Positions 1 through 7,311 are shown, counted from the first letter of the stretch. The stretch is 12,065 nucleotides of DNA from CALMZN01 sp964540095 (GCA_964540095.1 CAZILH010000026.1:1-12065), one strand, 5' to 3'. Numbers and translations are program-made. The notes: generated by a model from the sequence alone, not told the origin.

Positions 1-817
1 CTTTGACAATGTCATAATCAATGCCTGAGGTTGGTAGAATAGTTAATTTGGCGCCTGGCTTGATGGTACTATTCCAAGTCAGATTGTTGGCCCAAAGTAT
101 GGTGTTCACCGTGATGTCAAATTTTTCGGCAATGCCACTCAAAGTATCGCCGGCCTGTACAAGATAGTCAACATTTTCGCTGCGTGTTGGTGCTGGCATT
201 TCCAAACTGTTTTCGTCAGAGTTGAGCATCACCAAGCTAGTAGCGTCAGGTGACAGGCCAATTATTTCTCCGCCAGTATTGTTGCCACTATTGTTGGTCA
301 GGGGCTCTTGCAAAGTATCTAGATTGGAAACATAGCTCAAAGTGGGTGCTTGTCTGTTGAGAGGAGCTTTTTCTTCAATGACTTCACTCCAAGTGGATTC
401 GTTGTTGCTGACCAAAGTGGAGAGTAATGTGCGTTGGGCGTATTCGTCAGTGTTGAAGCTTTGGGCAAAGATGTTGCTGGCTGTAGTGCCGACAATGATC
501 AAACTAATGACTGCTCCAGCCAGATATTTTTTTATAAACAAAATAATACCCTGACTTTTTAGTTGGTGGTTTTTAATTTTTATTTTAATCAAGACAATAT
601 TTTTGTAGACCAATAAAATCAGTGGCAAAAAAAGTATTTTTAAGATTAATGAAGCAAGCTTGAACAATGGCCCAAATACAAAAGGCAGGCGCTTTTTCAG
701 CCAAATCAAAAAATCAGCCACATTAATAGCTAATCGAGTTAGTATTTTTTTAATTAAGATACTAATAATATTATAACTTAATTGATAAAGCACTATTAGT
801 ATTGGCAAATATATCAC
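1..817 (-). CDS. Membrane-anchored LysM cell-wall protein, C-terminus cut by window edge
   Basis: The reverse strand is open from 820 to the left edge. It encodes a basic, hydrophobic N-terminal part with at least two membrane-type stretches. The second (coding bases about 525-465) ends like a signal peptide, reading IIVGTTASNIFAQS. A polar Ser/Thr/Asn-rich linker follows, then one full LysM domain at bases 166-32 (YLVQAGDTLSGIAEKF, later ILWANNL and IKPGAKLTILP). LysM domains bind the N-acetylglucosamine backbone of peptidoglycan, so the protein probably sits outside the membrane against the wall. The last residues, SGIDYDIVK, look like the lead-in to a second LysM. Proteins of this layout often end in an M23 peptidase domain, but that part is not visible. 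The start is uncertain: GTG at 817 is the longest choice and keeps a continuous hydrophobic N-terminus; GTG at 721 is the alternative. Neither has a Shine-Dalgarno site. The gene is divergent from leuS. Confidence 0.8.
   Translation of the reverse strand, partial: MIYLPILIVLYQLSYNIISILIKKILTRLAINVADFLIWLKKRLPFVFGPLFKLASLILKILFLPLILLVYKNIVLIKIKIKNHQLKSQGIILFIKKYLAGAVISLIIVGTTASNIFAQSFNTDEYAQRTLLSTLVSNNESTWSEVIEEKAPLNRQAPTLSYVSNLDTLQEPLTNNSGNNTGGEIIGLSPDATSLVMLNSDENSLEMPAPTRSENVDYLVQAGDTLSGIAEKFDITVNTILWANNLTWNSTIKPGAKLTILPTSGIDYDIVK
770..775 (-). promoter_or_regulatory. Possible -10 box for the LysM gene
   Basis: A perfect TATAAT lies on the reverse strand about 50 bases before the alternative GTG start at 721. 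No matching -35 is seen at 16-18 bases, and the region is very AT-rich. If the gene starts at 817, this hexamer is inside the coding sequence and means nothing. Low confidence. Confidence 0.2.
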
Positions 818-819
818 AA

Positions 820-852
820 TTTAGTTCTTTTGTCGAGAGCACTTTAGTTCTT
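820..852. repeat. 10-bp direct repeat in the divergent intergenic region
   Basis: The sequence tttagttctt occurs at 820-829 and again at 843-852, a period of 23 bp, or about two helical turns. Both copies lie in the short stretch between the divergent LysM gene and leuS, where a regulator could act on both genes. The sequence is AT-rich, so chance is a real alternative. No factor can be named. Confidence 0.35.
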
Positions 853-892
853 GAAAAGTTGATTTTTGCTGCTCTAAATGGTAGAATTGTTT

Positions 893-898
893 TATAAT
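893..898 (+). promoter_or_regulatory. Probable -10 box of leuS, near-leaderless start
   Basis: A perfect TATAAT ends 12 bases before the preferred leuS ATG at 911, so transcription would start at or only a few bases before the start codon. There is no Shine-Dalgarno site there, which suits a leaderless or near-leaderless message. No good -35 is found at 17 bases; the closest, TTGCTG at 866-871, is 21 bases away. Confidence 0.35.
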
Positions 899-910
899 TT
901 TAGTTTAATT

Positions 911-3772
911 ATGGGTAAATTTTCAAAATATCAGTTTAAAAATATTGAAAGCCGGTGGCAAAAATATTGGCAAGACAATAAAACTTTTTTAGCCAAAGAT
1001 AGTGGCCAAGAAAAATTTTTTGGTCTGGTGGAATTTCCCTATCCATCGGGTGAGGGACTGCACGCTGGACACTTGCGCCCTTTTACGGCTCTGGACGTTG
1101 TTTGCCGTTATCAAAGATTGCAAGGCAAAAATGTTTTGTTTCCCATGGGTATGGATGCTTTTGGTTTGCCAGCCGAAAATTATGCCGTCAAAAAAAATAT
1201 CCCCCCCCAGGAGACCACCAAAAAAAATATTGCCAATTACATTCGCCAATTACAATCTTCTGGTTTTAGTTTTGACTGGTCTAGATTTTTGTCTACCACT
1301 GACCCAGAATATTATCGTTGGACGCAGTGGATTTTTGTCCAGCTTTGGAAAAAGGGATTAGCTTACAAGGCCAAGGAAAATATTAACTGGTGTCCTTCTT
1401 GCCAGATTGGTTTGGCTAATGAAGAAGTAGTCAATGGCGTTTGCGAGCGCTGTGGAGGAGAGGTAGTCAAAAAAGAAAAAGAGCAATGGTTGCTCAGGAT
1501 TACCAAGTATGCTGATCGCTTGATTGACGACTTAGATCAAGTAGATTTTTTGGAGCAAATCAAAATACAACAAAAAAATTGGATTGGACGCTCTAGTGGC
1601 GCAGAAATAGATTTTGAGATAAAAAATACTGCAGAGAATATTAAAGTTTTTACGACTAGACCAGATACGCTTTTTGGAGCAACTTTTATGGTGCTAGCAC
1701 CAGAGCATCCCGTCATTCATGCTTTGGAGGAAAAAATAGAAAATTTGAGTGCAGTAAAAAAATATATTGAAGTTAGTTGTCAGAAATCAGATTTAGAAAG
1801 ATCAGATGCCACTCGTGAAAAAACTGGCGTGGAAATAAAGGGTTTCAAGGCAGTCAATCCAGCCACCAGTGAGGAAATTCCAATTTTTGTGGCTGACTAT
1901 GTGAGCACCGGCTATGGCACAGGAGCTATCATGGCCGTGCCAGCTCATGATGAGCGCGACTGGGAGTTTGCCAAGAAGTTTAAACTGCCAATCAAGACAG
2001 TAATTATTCCTAATTGGGTAGACAAAAAAAATCCACCCCTGCCTGGTAAAAAAACTGTCACCCGAGACACTATTCACGCTATTGTGCGTCATCCAAAAAC
2101 TGGTCAGCTGTTATGCCTGAAGTGGAAAGAGCATCCTTGGACTGGTTTTGTGGTTGGCGGAGTTGATCAAGGTGAGGATATAGTTGAAGCCGCTCGCCGA
2201 GAAGTGCTGGAAGAGACTGGTTACAAAAAAATAAAATTAATAAAAATTTTGGGAGATAAAGTTCGGGGAGAATATTATGCCGCTCACAAAAATGAAAATA
2301 GAATTGCCTACACCAATGCGATTTTGTTTGAATTAGAAAATGAAGAAAGGGAAAAAGTAAGTACCGAAGAGCTAGCCAAGCATGAAGTTGTCTGGCTTGA
2401 TCCCAAAAATATAAACCACGATAATTTTACTTGCGCGGAGCTTGATACTTGGTTTGAGCGTCTGAACCAAAATGAAGATAGTGCTTATTCTGGAGATGGT
2501 GTGCTTTATAATTCGGGAAAGTATAATGGCCTAAGTATAGAGGACGGCGCCAAAGCTATAACTAAGGACATCAAAGCTCAGGTGACAGTCAATTATCGTC
2601 TGCACGACTGGATTTTTTCTAGACAGCGATATTGGGGCGAGCCAATTCCTATGGTATATTGTGCCAAATGCGCTTGGCAAGCAGTAGATGAAAAAGATTT
2701 GCCAGTTGTTTTGCCCGATATCAAGGACTTCAAGCCCGGTCCTAATGGGCAATCTCCATTAGTCAAGGTTGACGCTTGGGTCAACACCAAATGTCCAAAA
2801 TGTGGCGGTCAGGCCAAAAGAGAGACCGATACCATGCCCAACTGGGCTGGATCAAATTGGTATTTTATCCGCTACACTGACCCCAAAAACAATAAACAAC
2901 TAGCTGATCCGAAAAAAATAAAATATTGGTTGCCAGTAGATTGGTATAATGGTGGCAATGAGCACACGACCTTGCACCTTTTGTACTCTCGTTTTATTTT
3001 CAAATTTTTGTATGACATTGGTGTCATCCCCAAGGAAGTTGGTGATGAACCCTACAAAAAACGTACCGCTCAGGGCATGATTTTGGGTGAAGGTAATGTC
3101 AAAATGTCCAAGTCGCGGGGCAATGTCGTCAATCCCGATGACTATATAAAAAAATATGGCGCCGATGCTTTGCGTTTGTATATTATGTTTATGGGCCCAT
3201 TTGACCAATCTATTGCTTGGGATGATCAGGGGGTAGTGGGAGTTTATAGATTTGTTAATAAATTTTGGAATTTGCAAGCCAAGCTTGCTAAAAAAAGCGA
3301 CACTTCAGTTGAAATTGAGCAATTATTAAATCAAAGTATAAAAAAAATTGGCGAAGATATTAGCCAGATGCGTTTTAATACCGCTATTTCTCAGCTGATG
3401 ATATTGACCAACGCGCTTGATAAGGAAGCCAAAATTGATCAAAATATTTGGTCAAAATTAATTATATTGATTTCACCTTTTGCGCCGCATCTCGCTGAGG
3501 AACTGTGGCAACTTTTGGGCCACACGCATAGCTTGGCGCATGAGTCCTGGCCAAAGTACGATGAAAATTTGGTCAAAAAACAACTGCTGACTATTGCCAT
3601 CCAGATCAACGGCAAAATGCGCGACACAATAGAGCTACCAATGGATACCGAAACTAGCGCTGATCTGCAAAAACAAATTTTGGCCAGAGAAAAAGTGCAA
3701 AAAGTATTGGCCGGCTCTGAGGTGAAAAAATTTATTTATGTTAAAAATAAAATTATTAGTATTGTTTTTTAA
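911..3772 (+). CDS. leuS: Leucyl-tRNA synthetase with inserted Nudix domain
   Basis: Class Ia aminoacyl-tRNA synthetase that charges tRNA-Leu with leucine in the cytoplasm. Numbered from ATG 911 (953 residues), the HIGH-type signature is HAGH at 51-54 and KMSKS is at 731-735. One zinc-type cluster has C161, C164, C178 and C181; a second has C584, C587, C628 and C631. The CP1 editing domain keeps the threonine-rich TTRPDTLFGAT (from 248) and HDERD (346-350), which holds the conserved editing aspartate. The C-terminal anticodon-binding and tail regions look complete. Two departures from E. coli LeuRS: about 150 residues with a perfect Nudix box are inserted after the editing motif, before GVLYNSG, and the leucine-specific domain before KMSKS is missing (AQGMILGEGNVKMSKS runs straight through). 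An ATG at 878 would add 11 residues; 911 is preferred because MGKFSKYQFKNIESRWQ matches the usual LeuRS beginning. The stop overlaps the next start as TAATG. Confidence 0.97.
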   Translation: MGKFSKYQFKNIESRWQKYWQDNKTFLAKDSGQEKFFGLVEFPYPSGEGLHAGHLRPFTALDVVCRYQRLQGKNVLFPMGMDAFGLPAENYAVKKNIPPQETTKKNIANYIRQLQSSGFSFDWSRFLSTTDPEYYRWTQWIFVQLWKKGLAYKAKENINWCPSCQIGLANEEVVNGVCERCGGEVVKKEKEQWLLRITKYADRLIDDLDQVDFLEQIKIQQKNWIGRSSGAEIDFEIKNTAENIKVFTTRPDTLFGATFMVLAPEHPVIHALEEKIENLSAVKKYIEVSCQKSDLERSDATREKTGVEIKGFKAVNPATSEEIPIFVADYVSTGYGTGAIMAVPAHDERDWEFAKKFKLPIKTVIIPNWVDKKNPPLPGKKTVTRDTIHAIVRHPKTGQLLCLKWKEHPWTGFVVGGVDQGEDIVEAARREVLEETGYKKIKLIKILGDKVRGEYYAAHKNENRIAYTNAILFELENEEREKVSTEELAKHEVVWLDPKNINHDNFTCAELDTWFERLNQNEDSAYSGDGVLYNSGKYNGLSIEDGAKAITKDIKAQVTVNYRLHDWIFSRQRYWGEPIPMVYCAKCAWQAVDEKDLPVVLPDIKDFKPGPNGQSPLVKVDAWVNTKCPKCGGQAKRETDTMPNWAGSNWYFIRYTDPKNNKQLADPKKIKYWLPVDWYNGGNEHTTLHLLYSRFIFKFLYDIGVIPKEVGDEPYKKRTAQGMILGEGNVKMSKSRGNVVNPDDYIKKYGADALRLYIMFMGPFDQSIAWDDQGVVGVYRFVNKFWNLQAKLAKKSDTSVEIEQLLNQSIKKIGEDISQMRFNTAISQLMILTNALDKEAKIDQNIWSKLIILISPFAPHLAEELWQLLGHTHSLAHESWPKYDENLVKKQLLTIAIQINGKMRDTIELPMDTETSADLQKQILAREKVQKVLAGSEVKKFIYVKNKIISIVF
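2054..2482 (+). other. Nudix hydrolase domain inserted in LeuRS editing region
   Basis: This segment covers LeuRS residues about 382-524. It contains a full Nudix box, G-x5-E-x7-R-E-V-x-E-E-x-G-Y, at residues 416-438 (bases 2156-2224): G416, E422, R430, E431, E434, E435 and G437. A typical Nudix N-terminal strand (DTIHAIVRHPKTGQLLCLKW) precedes it and a strand-rich tail follows. All metal-binding glutamates are present, so hydrolysis of a nucleoside-diphosphate-linked compound is chemically possible. The substrate is unknown. In E. coli LeuRS the same place has only a short loop. Confidence 0.93.
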
Positions 3773-4380
3773 TGCAGGAAATATTTTTACGCGAAAATAA
3801 TTTGGAAAGTACTGCGGCCCAGGCCGCAGAAATATTGGCTCAGGGCGGAGTGATTGTTTATCCTACTGAGACGGCCTATGGTTTGGGTGCTGATTATTTT
3901 AATGAAGAGGCCATAAAAAAAATTTACGCTATCAAACAGCGCCAAGCAGACAAGCCACTGCCGGTCATTGTAGCTGACTTGGAAGCAGCGGAAAAATTGG
4001 TAGTTTTTGATGATAAAAGCAGACAGTTGGTAGCTCAGTACTGGCCTGGGCCGCTCACTGTGGTTTTGCCTTTTAAATTATTTGGTCAAAAAAAACATTT
4101 TTTAGAGACCTTGGGCTTGCGTATTTCTAGTAATATTTTTTGTTTAAAATTAGCCAAAATATTCAATAATCCGCTTGTCAGCACTTCAGCTAATATTTCT
4201 GGACAAAAAGCTATTTATAATATTGAGCAGATCAAAGAGCAATTTAGTCACTGTAATGCAAGGCCCGATCTCCTTATCAATGCTGGAAATTTACCACTGA
4301 CCTTGCCTTCCACTATTGTCAAGAGTGAAGATGATAAAATAAAAATATTGCGCCAAGGAAAAATAATAATAAAAGAGTAA
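3772..4380 (+). CDS. tsaC: L-threonylcarbamoyladenylate synthase (TsaC/Sua5/YrdC family)
   Basis: Makes threonylcarbamoyl-AMP from threonine, bicarbonate and ATP, the first step of the universal t6A37 tRNA modification; TsaB/D/E then transfer the group to tRNAs reading ANN codons. The 202 residues form one YrdC domain. It has YPTETAYGLG at 30-39, the KxR...KPLP substrate motif at 55-64, WPGPLT at 91-96, LRIS at 116-119 and STSANISG at 137-144. The end has the usual PSTIV and ILRQG strands. The extra C-terminal Sua5 domain is absent, so this is the short TsaC-like form. The ATG shares its A with the leuS stop (TAATG) and has no Shine-Dalgarno site, which points to translational coupling with leuS. 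The family also contains YciO-like proteins of other function, but the complete motif set favours TsaC. Confidence 0.93.
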   Translation: MQEIFLRENNLESTAAQAAEILAQGGVIVYPTETAYGLGADYFNEEAIKKIYAIKQRQADKPLPVIVADLEAAEKLVVFDDKSRQLVAQYWPGPLTVVLPFKLFGQKKHFLETLGLRISSNIFCLKLAKIFNNPLVSTSANISGQKAIYNIEQIKEQFSHCNARPDLLINAGNLPLTLPSTIVKSEDDKIKILRQGKIIIKE

Positions 4381-4389
4381 AACAAAAAT

Positions 4390-5571
4390 ATGTTGAATTT
4401 GGGATTTTTTTCATCATGGCTACCATGCAAAGTTCGTCAGCAAGTGCGCGAGCTATATTTTTCTACCATTATTGTTAATTTTGGTTTAGCCATGGTCATG
4501 TTTTGGGAGCCAGTATATTTATATCAAATTGGCTATTCACTGCAGAAAATCGTCTCATTTTATTTGGTCACTTATGTGGCCTATATGCTCTTCATGCCAC
4601 TGGGTGCTAAATTTGCCAAGCGCTATGGCTATGAGGCCAGCTTAGCCATCGGCACATCGCTTTATGCCTTGTTTTATATTTCGCTTTATTTCGTGCAATT
4701 TTATCCACCATTTTTTTATGTGGCGGCTTTGATTTTGACTTTGCAAAAATTATTTTATTGGCCAGCTTATCATGCCAATTTTGCCAAGTATATTGGCAAA
4801 GACGAGGAGGGTCGGGAAATCAGCTTGATGACCGTGGCTACTTCCTTGGTGTATATTATTGGCCCAGCCCTAGCTGGCTTCATTATCGCGGAGTTTGGCT
4901 ATGGCATACTTTTTGCTTTGGCCTCAATAATTTTTTTCGCTTCCAATATACCGATTTTGATAACCAAAGAAGTTTTTGTTCCTGAGCATTTTGGTTATTT
5001 CAAAAGCTTCAAAGCGTTATTTCGCAAAGAACATCGCCAGGAATTTTTGGCTTATTTGGGTTTTGGTGAGGAATTTGTGGTTTTGGTAATTTGGCCAGTT
5101 TTTATTTCTATCATTATTAGTGATGTGTTTGATTTAGGGCTGGTGGTGGCGCTAGCCACTCTAGTCACCTCAATGGTCACTTTGTATGTGGGCAAACTGA
5201 CTGACAAAAATAATAAAAAAAATATTCTTTCTTTGAGTAGCGCTTTTTATTCACTCTCTTGGTTTATTAGAATATTTGTAGCCAATGCCACTGGTGTTTT
5301 TTTCTTAGATACTTTTTCTCGTCTAGGCAAAAACACCCTGAGCGTGCCACTGACCACCATTACTTATGATCGAGCGAAAATTATTACTTCAGATAGCCAT
5401 CAGCACATCATGACGCGAGTGGTATTTTTTGAAATGAGCTTGGTGATTGGCAAACTGCTAGCCATTCTTTTGATTTACATTGCTTTATTTTTTATACCCA
5501 GTGAGATTTTGGCCTTCAAACTTATATTTGTGCTCGCTGGCGCCATGACTTTGCTATATATGCTACTTTAA
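4390..5571 (+). CDS. Major facilitator superfamily transporter, substrate unknown
   Basis: A 393-residue integral membrane protein with about 12 hydrophobic segments in a 6+6 arrangement, the usual size for an MFS secondary transporter. Degenerate MFS loop motifs are seen where expected: GAKFAKRYG between helices 2 and 3, and the related GKLTDKNNKKN between helices 8 and 9. Acidic residues lie within or next to membrane segments (FWEPVYL in helix 1, GEEFVVL in helix 7) and could couple proton movement or bind substrate. The sequence gives no clear substrate class; drug or metabolite efflux is a generic possibility. The gene starts 9 bases after tsaC, with no clear Shine-Dalgarno site, and its stop overlaps the rsmA start as TAATG, so it is probably co-transcribed with translation genes. 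The functional link is not obvious. Confidence 0.85.
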   Translation: MLNLGFFSSWLPCKVRQQVRELYFSTIIVNFGLAMVMFWEPVYLYQIGYSLQKIVSFYLVTYVAYMLFMPLGAKFAKRYGYEASLAIGTSLYALFYISLYFVQFYPPFFYVAALILTLQKLFYWPAYHANFAKYIGKDEEGREISLMTVATSLVYIIGPALAGFIIAEFGYGILFALASIIFFASNIPILITKEVFVPEHFGYFKSFKALFRKEHRQEFLAYLGFGEEFVVLVIWPVFISIIISDVFDLGLVVALATLVTSMVTLYVGKLTDKNNKKNILSLSSAFYSLSWFIRIFVANATGVFFLDTFSRLGKNTLSVPLTTITYDRAKIITSDSHQHIMTRVVFFEMSLVIGKLLAILLIYIALFFIPSEILAFKLIFVLAGAMTLLYMLL

Positions 5572-6413
5572 TGACCAAAGAAGAAATAAAATATTTGCTG
5601 CAGCATTATGATTTGACCCCCAATAAATTACGCGGTCAAAATTTTTTGTTGGACGAGGAGGTCCTAGATGATATCGTTGCCAAAGCCAAGGTCAGTCAAG
5701 ATGATTTGGTTTTGGAGGTGGGGCCGGGGCTTGGGGCCCTGACTCAAAAATTGGCTCTTAAGGCCGAATATGTAGTGGCTTTTGAAATAGAAAAAAGTTT
5801 TAAAACACCTTTAGAAAAAATTGCCAAAGTGAACAATAATATTAGTTTGCAATGGCAAGATATTTTGGCTTTGAGTCCAAAGAAGTGGCAAGATATTTTG
5901 GCTCAGCATAAAAAAACTAACTACAAGATTGTCGCCAACATTCCCTACTATCTGACTGGTAAGTTTATCCAAAGATTTGTGGCTTTTGATCCAGTACCGC
6001 AGGGTCTGACCCTGATGGTCCAAAAAGAAGTAGCTCAAAGAATAGAAGCCAAAGACAAAAAAATGAGTTTGTTGGCTTTGGCTGTACAGCTTTATGGGCA
6101 AGTGGAAATTTTGCGTCTGGTCAGTAAAAAAAGTTTTTGGCCAGAACCAAAAGTTGATTCAGCAGTAATTCATATTTTTGGTATAAAAAAATGGCCTTAC
6201 CAAGTTGATGAAAAGAAAACCTGGCAATTGATAAAGCGTGGCTATGCCAAAAAAAGAAAAAAATTGCTTAATAATTTGCTCAGTGATCGAGATTTGGATA
6301 AAGAATTTTTGCTAAAAGCTTTTCAAAAAATGGGTCTTAGTGAAAATGCTCGTGCCGAGAATTTACAGCCATTGGATTGGATAAGTTTGGCAGAATTTTT
6401 GTACAAAAAATAA
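5571..6413 (+). CDS. rsmA: 16S rRNA (A1518/A1519-N6)-dimethyltransferase
   Basis: RsmA (KsgA) dimethylates two adjacent adenines in helix 45 of 16S rRNA using four S-adenosylmethionine molecules, a late quality step in small-subunit assembly. At 280 residues it is full length. Visible motifs are RGQNFL at 21-26; the SAM-binding VLEVGPGLGALT at 47-58; the ribose-binding acidic residue in FEIEK at 71-75; QDIL at 96-99; the catalytic NIPYYLTG at 123-130; MVQKEVAQRI at 149-158; and FWPEPKVDSAVI at 189-200. A small basic C-terminal domain (YAKKRKKLLNNL) completes the fold. An unusual 11-residue tandem duplication, WQDILA repeated, lies between the SAM pocket and the catalytic motif. The start overlaps the transporter stop as TAATG. 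It is the last gene of the operon; the following 99 bases hold the promoter of the next unit. Confidence 0.96.
   Translation: MTKEEIKYLLQHYDLTPNKLRGQNFLLDEEVLDDIVAKAKVSQDDLVLEVGPGLGALTQKLALKAEYVVAFEIEKSFKTPLEKIAKVNNNISLQWQDILALSPKKWQDILAQHKKTNYKIVANIPYYLTGKFIQRFVAFDPVPQGLTLMVQKEVAQRIEAKDKKMSLLALAVQLYGQVEILRLVSKKSFWPEPKVDSAVIHIFGIKKWPYQVDEKKTWQLIKRGYAKKRKKLLNNLLSDRDLDKEFLLKAFQKMGLSENARAENLQPLDWISLAEFLYKK
5853..5903 (+). repeat. Direct repeat inside rsmA, 33-bp period
   Basis: The 18-base sequence tggcaagatattttggct occurs exactly at 5853-5870 and 5886-5903. The period is 33 bp, so the frame is kept and residues 95-100 (WQDILA) reappear at 106-111. It looks like a recent in-frame tandem duplication, because the DNA copies are still identical. 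Confidence 0.9.
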
Positions 6414-6460
6414 ACAAGTTTTTTGATTCGGGTCGCTTGTTAATAAGTGGCTTTTTTGTT

Positions 6461-6489
6461 TTGGTTTATTTTGGTTTTTATGTTATAAT
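6461..6489 (+). promoter_or_regulatory. Sigma-70-type promoter of the surface-protein unit
   Basis: TTGGTT at 6461-6466 and a perfect TATAAT at 6484-6489 are separated by 17 bases. TGT just before the -10 (6481-6483) gives an extended -10 element. The site lies in the 99-base gap between rsmA and the thrombospondin-repeat gene. A Shine-Dalgarno AAAGG at 6501-6505, 7 bases before the ATG at 6513, follows it. This is the best promoter in the window and marks a separate transcription unit. Confidence 0.7.
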
Positions 6490-6512
6490 TATAAAAACTT
6501 AAAGGCGAATAA

Positions 6513-7292
6513 ATGGCCAAACAATTGCATCGAATCAACATTGATGAAGAGCTTGATACTAGTGATCTAATCAATGCCTCAGAAGAGCATTATTTTTCTG
6601 GATCTCGTCCCAAAAAGGGCTTATTTGTAGTGCTAGTGCTAGTGGCTTTAGCCCTATTTTTGTTTGTGGTCAACTACTGGTATGGCAATGTCAAAAAAAA
6701 TGTTAGTTATGTTATTCCTGATTTTATACAAAAAGAATTAAATACCAACCAAAGCACAGAAGTGTCTTTGGAAGAGCTAAAAAACAAAGACACTGATCAC
6801 GATGGCTTGTCAGATTTTACCGAGTTGTACCAGACCAAGACCAGTATTTTTTTGGAAGACACTGATAGCGATGGCGTTTCTGATTTTGACGAGGTCAAGA
6901 GCGGGGCTGATCCCGCCTGCCCCTCAGGAGAGGACTGTAGCTTACTAGCTTTGATTACTCCAGAAAACAGATTATCCGATATTTTACAGGATACCTCTAT
7001 AAATACTGATTTGACTTTGCGTACAGCAGCGCTTAATGAATTCAGGCAGTTTTTACTGGACAATGGCATGACTCAGGACGAATTAAATAATTTAACTGAT
7101 GATGATTTGATGGAAATTTTTCAGGCCATATCCGAGAGTGAAATCATACCCGCTGAGTCCTGGACAGCGACTACTACTCCAGAGCAGGTCAGAAAATTTT
7201 TGTTGTTACAGCCAGGAGCAGATGAAGCCGATATCAATAAAATGACCACTCAAGAATTAATTGAATTCAGGGACAATTTATTAAAAAAATAA
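6513..7292 (+). CDS. Single-pass membrane protein with thrombospondin type 3 repeats
   Basis: The 259-residue protein has a polar, acidic N-terminus (1-35, probably cytoplasmic), one strong membrane helix at 36-54 after RPKK, and a large C-terminal part that should face outside. That part carries two aspartate-rich calcium-binding motifs of the thrombospondin type 3 class, DTDHDGLSD at 93-101 and DTDSDGVSDFDEV at 116-128. They are followed by ADPACPSGEDC with a cysteine pair C136-x5-C142. The C-terminus (178-256) is helical and contains two related copies of about 30 residues. No enzymatic motif is seen. The start is supported by the Shine-Dalgarno site AAAGG 7 bases upstream. The next gene begins 19 bases downstream, so the pair is probably made together; a role as a calcium-dependent anchor or scaffold for that secreted protein is inferred only from context. 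Confidence 0.88.
   Translation: MAKQLHRINIDEELDTSDLINASEEHYFSGSRPKKGLFVVLVLVALALFLFVVNYWYGNVKKNVSYVIPDFIQKELNTNQSTEVSLEELKNKDTDHDGLSDFTELYQTKTSIFLEDTDSDGVSDFDEVKSGADPACPSGEDCSLLALITPENRLSDILQDTSINTDLTLRTAALNEFRQFLLDNGMTQDELNNLTDDDLMEIFQAISESEIIPAESWTATTTPEQVRKFLLLQPGADEADINKMTTQELIEFRDNLLKK
6789..6914 (+). other. Two thrombospondin type 3 calcium-binding motifs
   Basis: Residues 93-134 of the membrane protein hold two DxDxDGxxD loops, spaced 23 residues apart, the usual spacing in bacterial TSP3 proteins. Aspartates 93, 95, 97 and 101, then 116, 118, 120 and 124, are in position to bind calcium. The second loop runs into SGADP, a common end of such repeats. Confidence 0.85.
7044..7280 (+). 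repeat. Two diverged helical repeats at C-terminus of the TSP3 protein
   Basis: Residues 178-207 (RQFLLDNGMTQDELNNLTDD, then DLMEIFQAI) match residues 227-256 (RKFLLLQPGADEADINKMTT, then QELIEFRDNL). Shared positions are R-x-FLL, a glycine, acidic-hydrophobic-N, T, then E/D-L-x-E. A 19-residue linker with ATTTPEQ separates them. The DNA copies are no longer similar, so the duplication is old. Confidence 0.7.
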
Positions 7293-7311
7293 ATAAACAT
7301 AAAATAACTCT

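Noticed and set aside
342..554. Plus-strand open frame of 70 codons
   Set aside because: It is antisense to the LysM gene, whose reverse-strand frame has a clear domain; the translated product shows no recognisable pattern.
878..910. Upstream ATG at 878 as the leuS start
   Set aside because: It would add 11 residues that LeuRS proteins do not have, and the probable -10 box at 893-898 lies within that stretch. ATG 911 gives the usual N-terminus.
1200..1208. Run of eight C in leuS as a possible sequencing frameshift
   Set aside because: The LeuRS reading frame and its conserved motifs continue intact on both sides, so there is no sign of an indel.
1802..2092. Minus-strand open frames inside leuS, and similar ones inside the other plus-strand genes
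   Set aside because: They lie wholly within strongly supported genes, have no start signals and encode no recognisable motif.
6413..6457. Possible rho-independent terminator after rsmA (AACAAG / CTTGTT stem)
   Set aside because: The stem is only six mostly A-T pairs around a 17-base loop, and the T-run does not follow it directly (10 bases between). Too weak to call.
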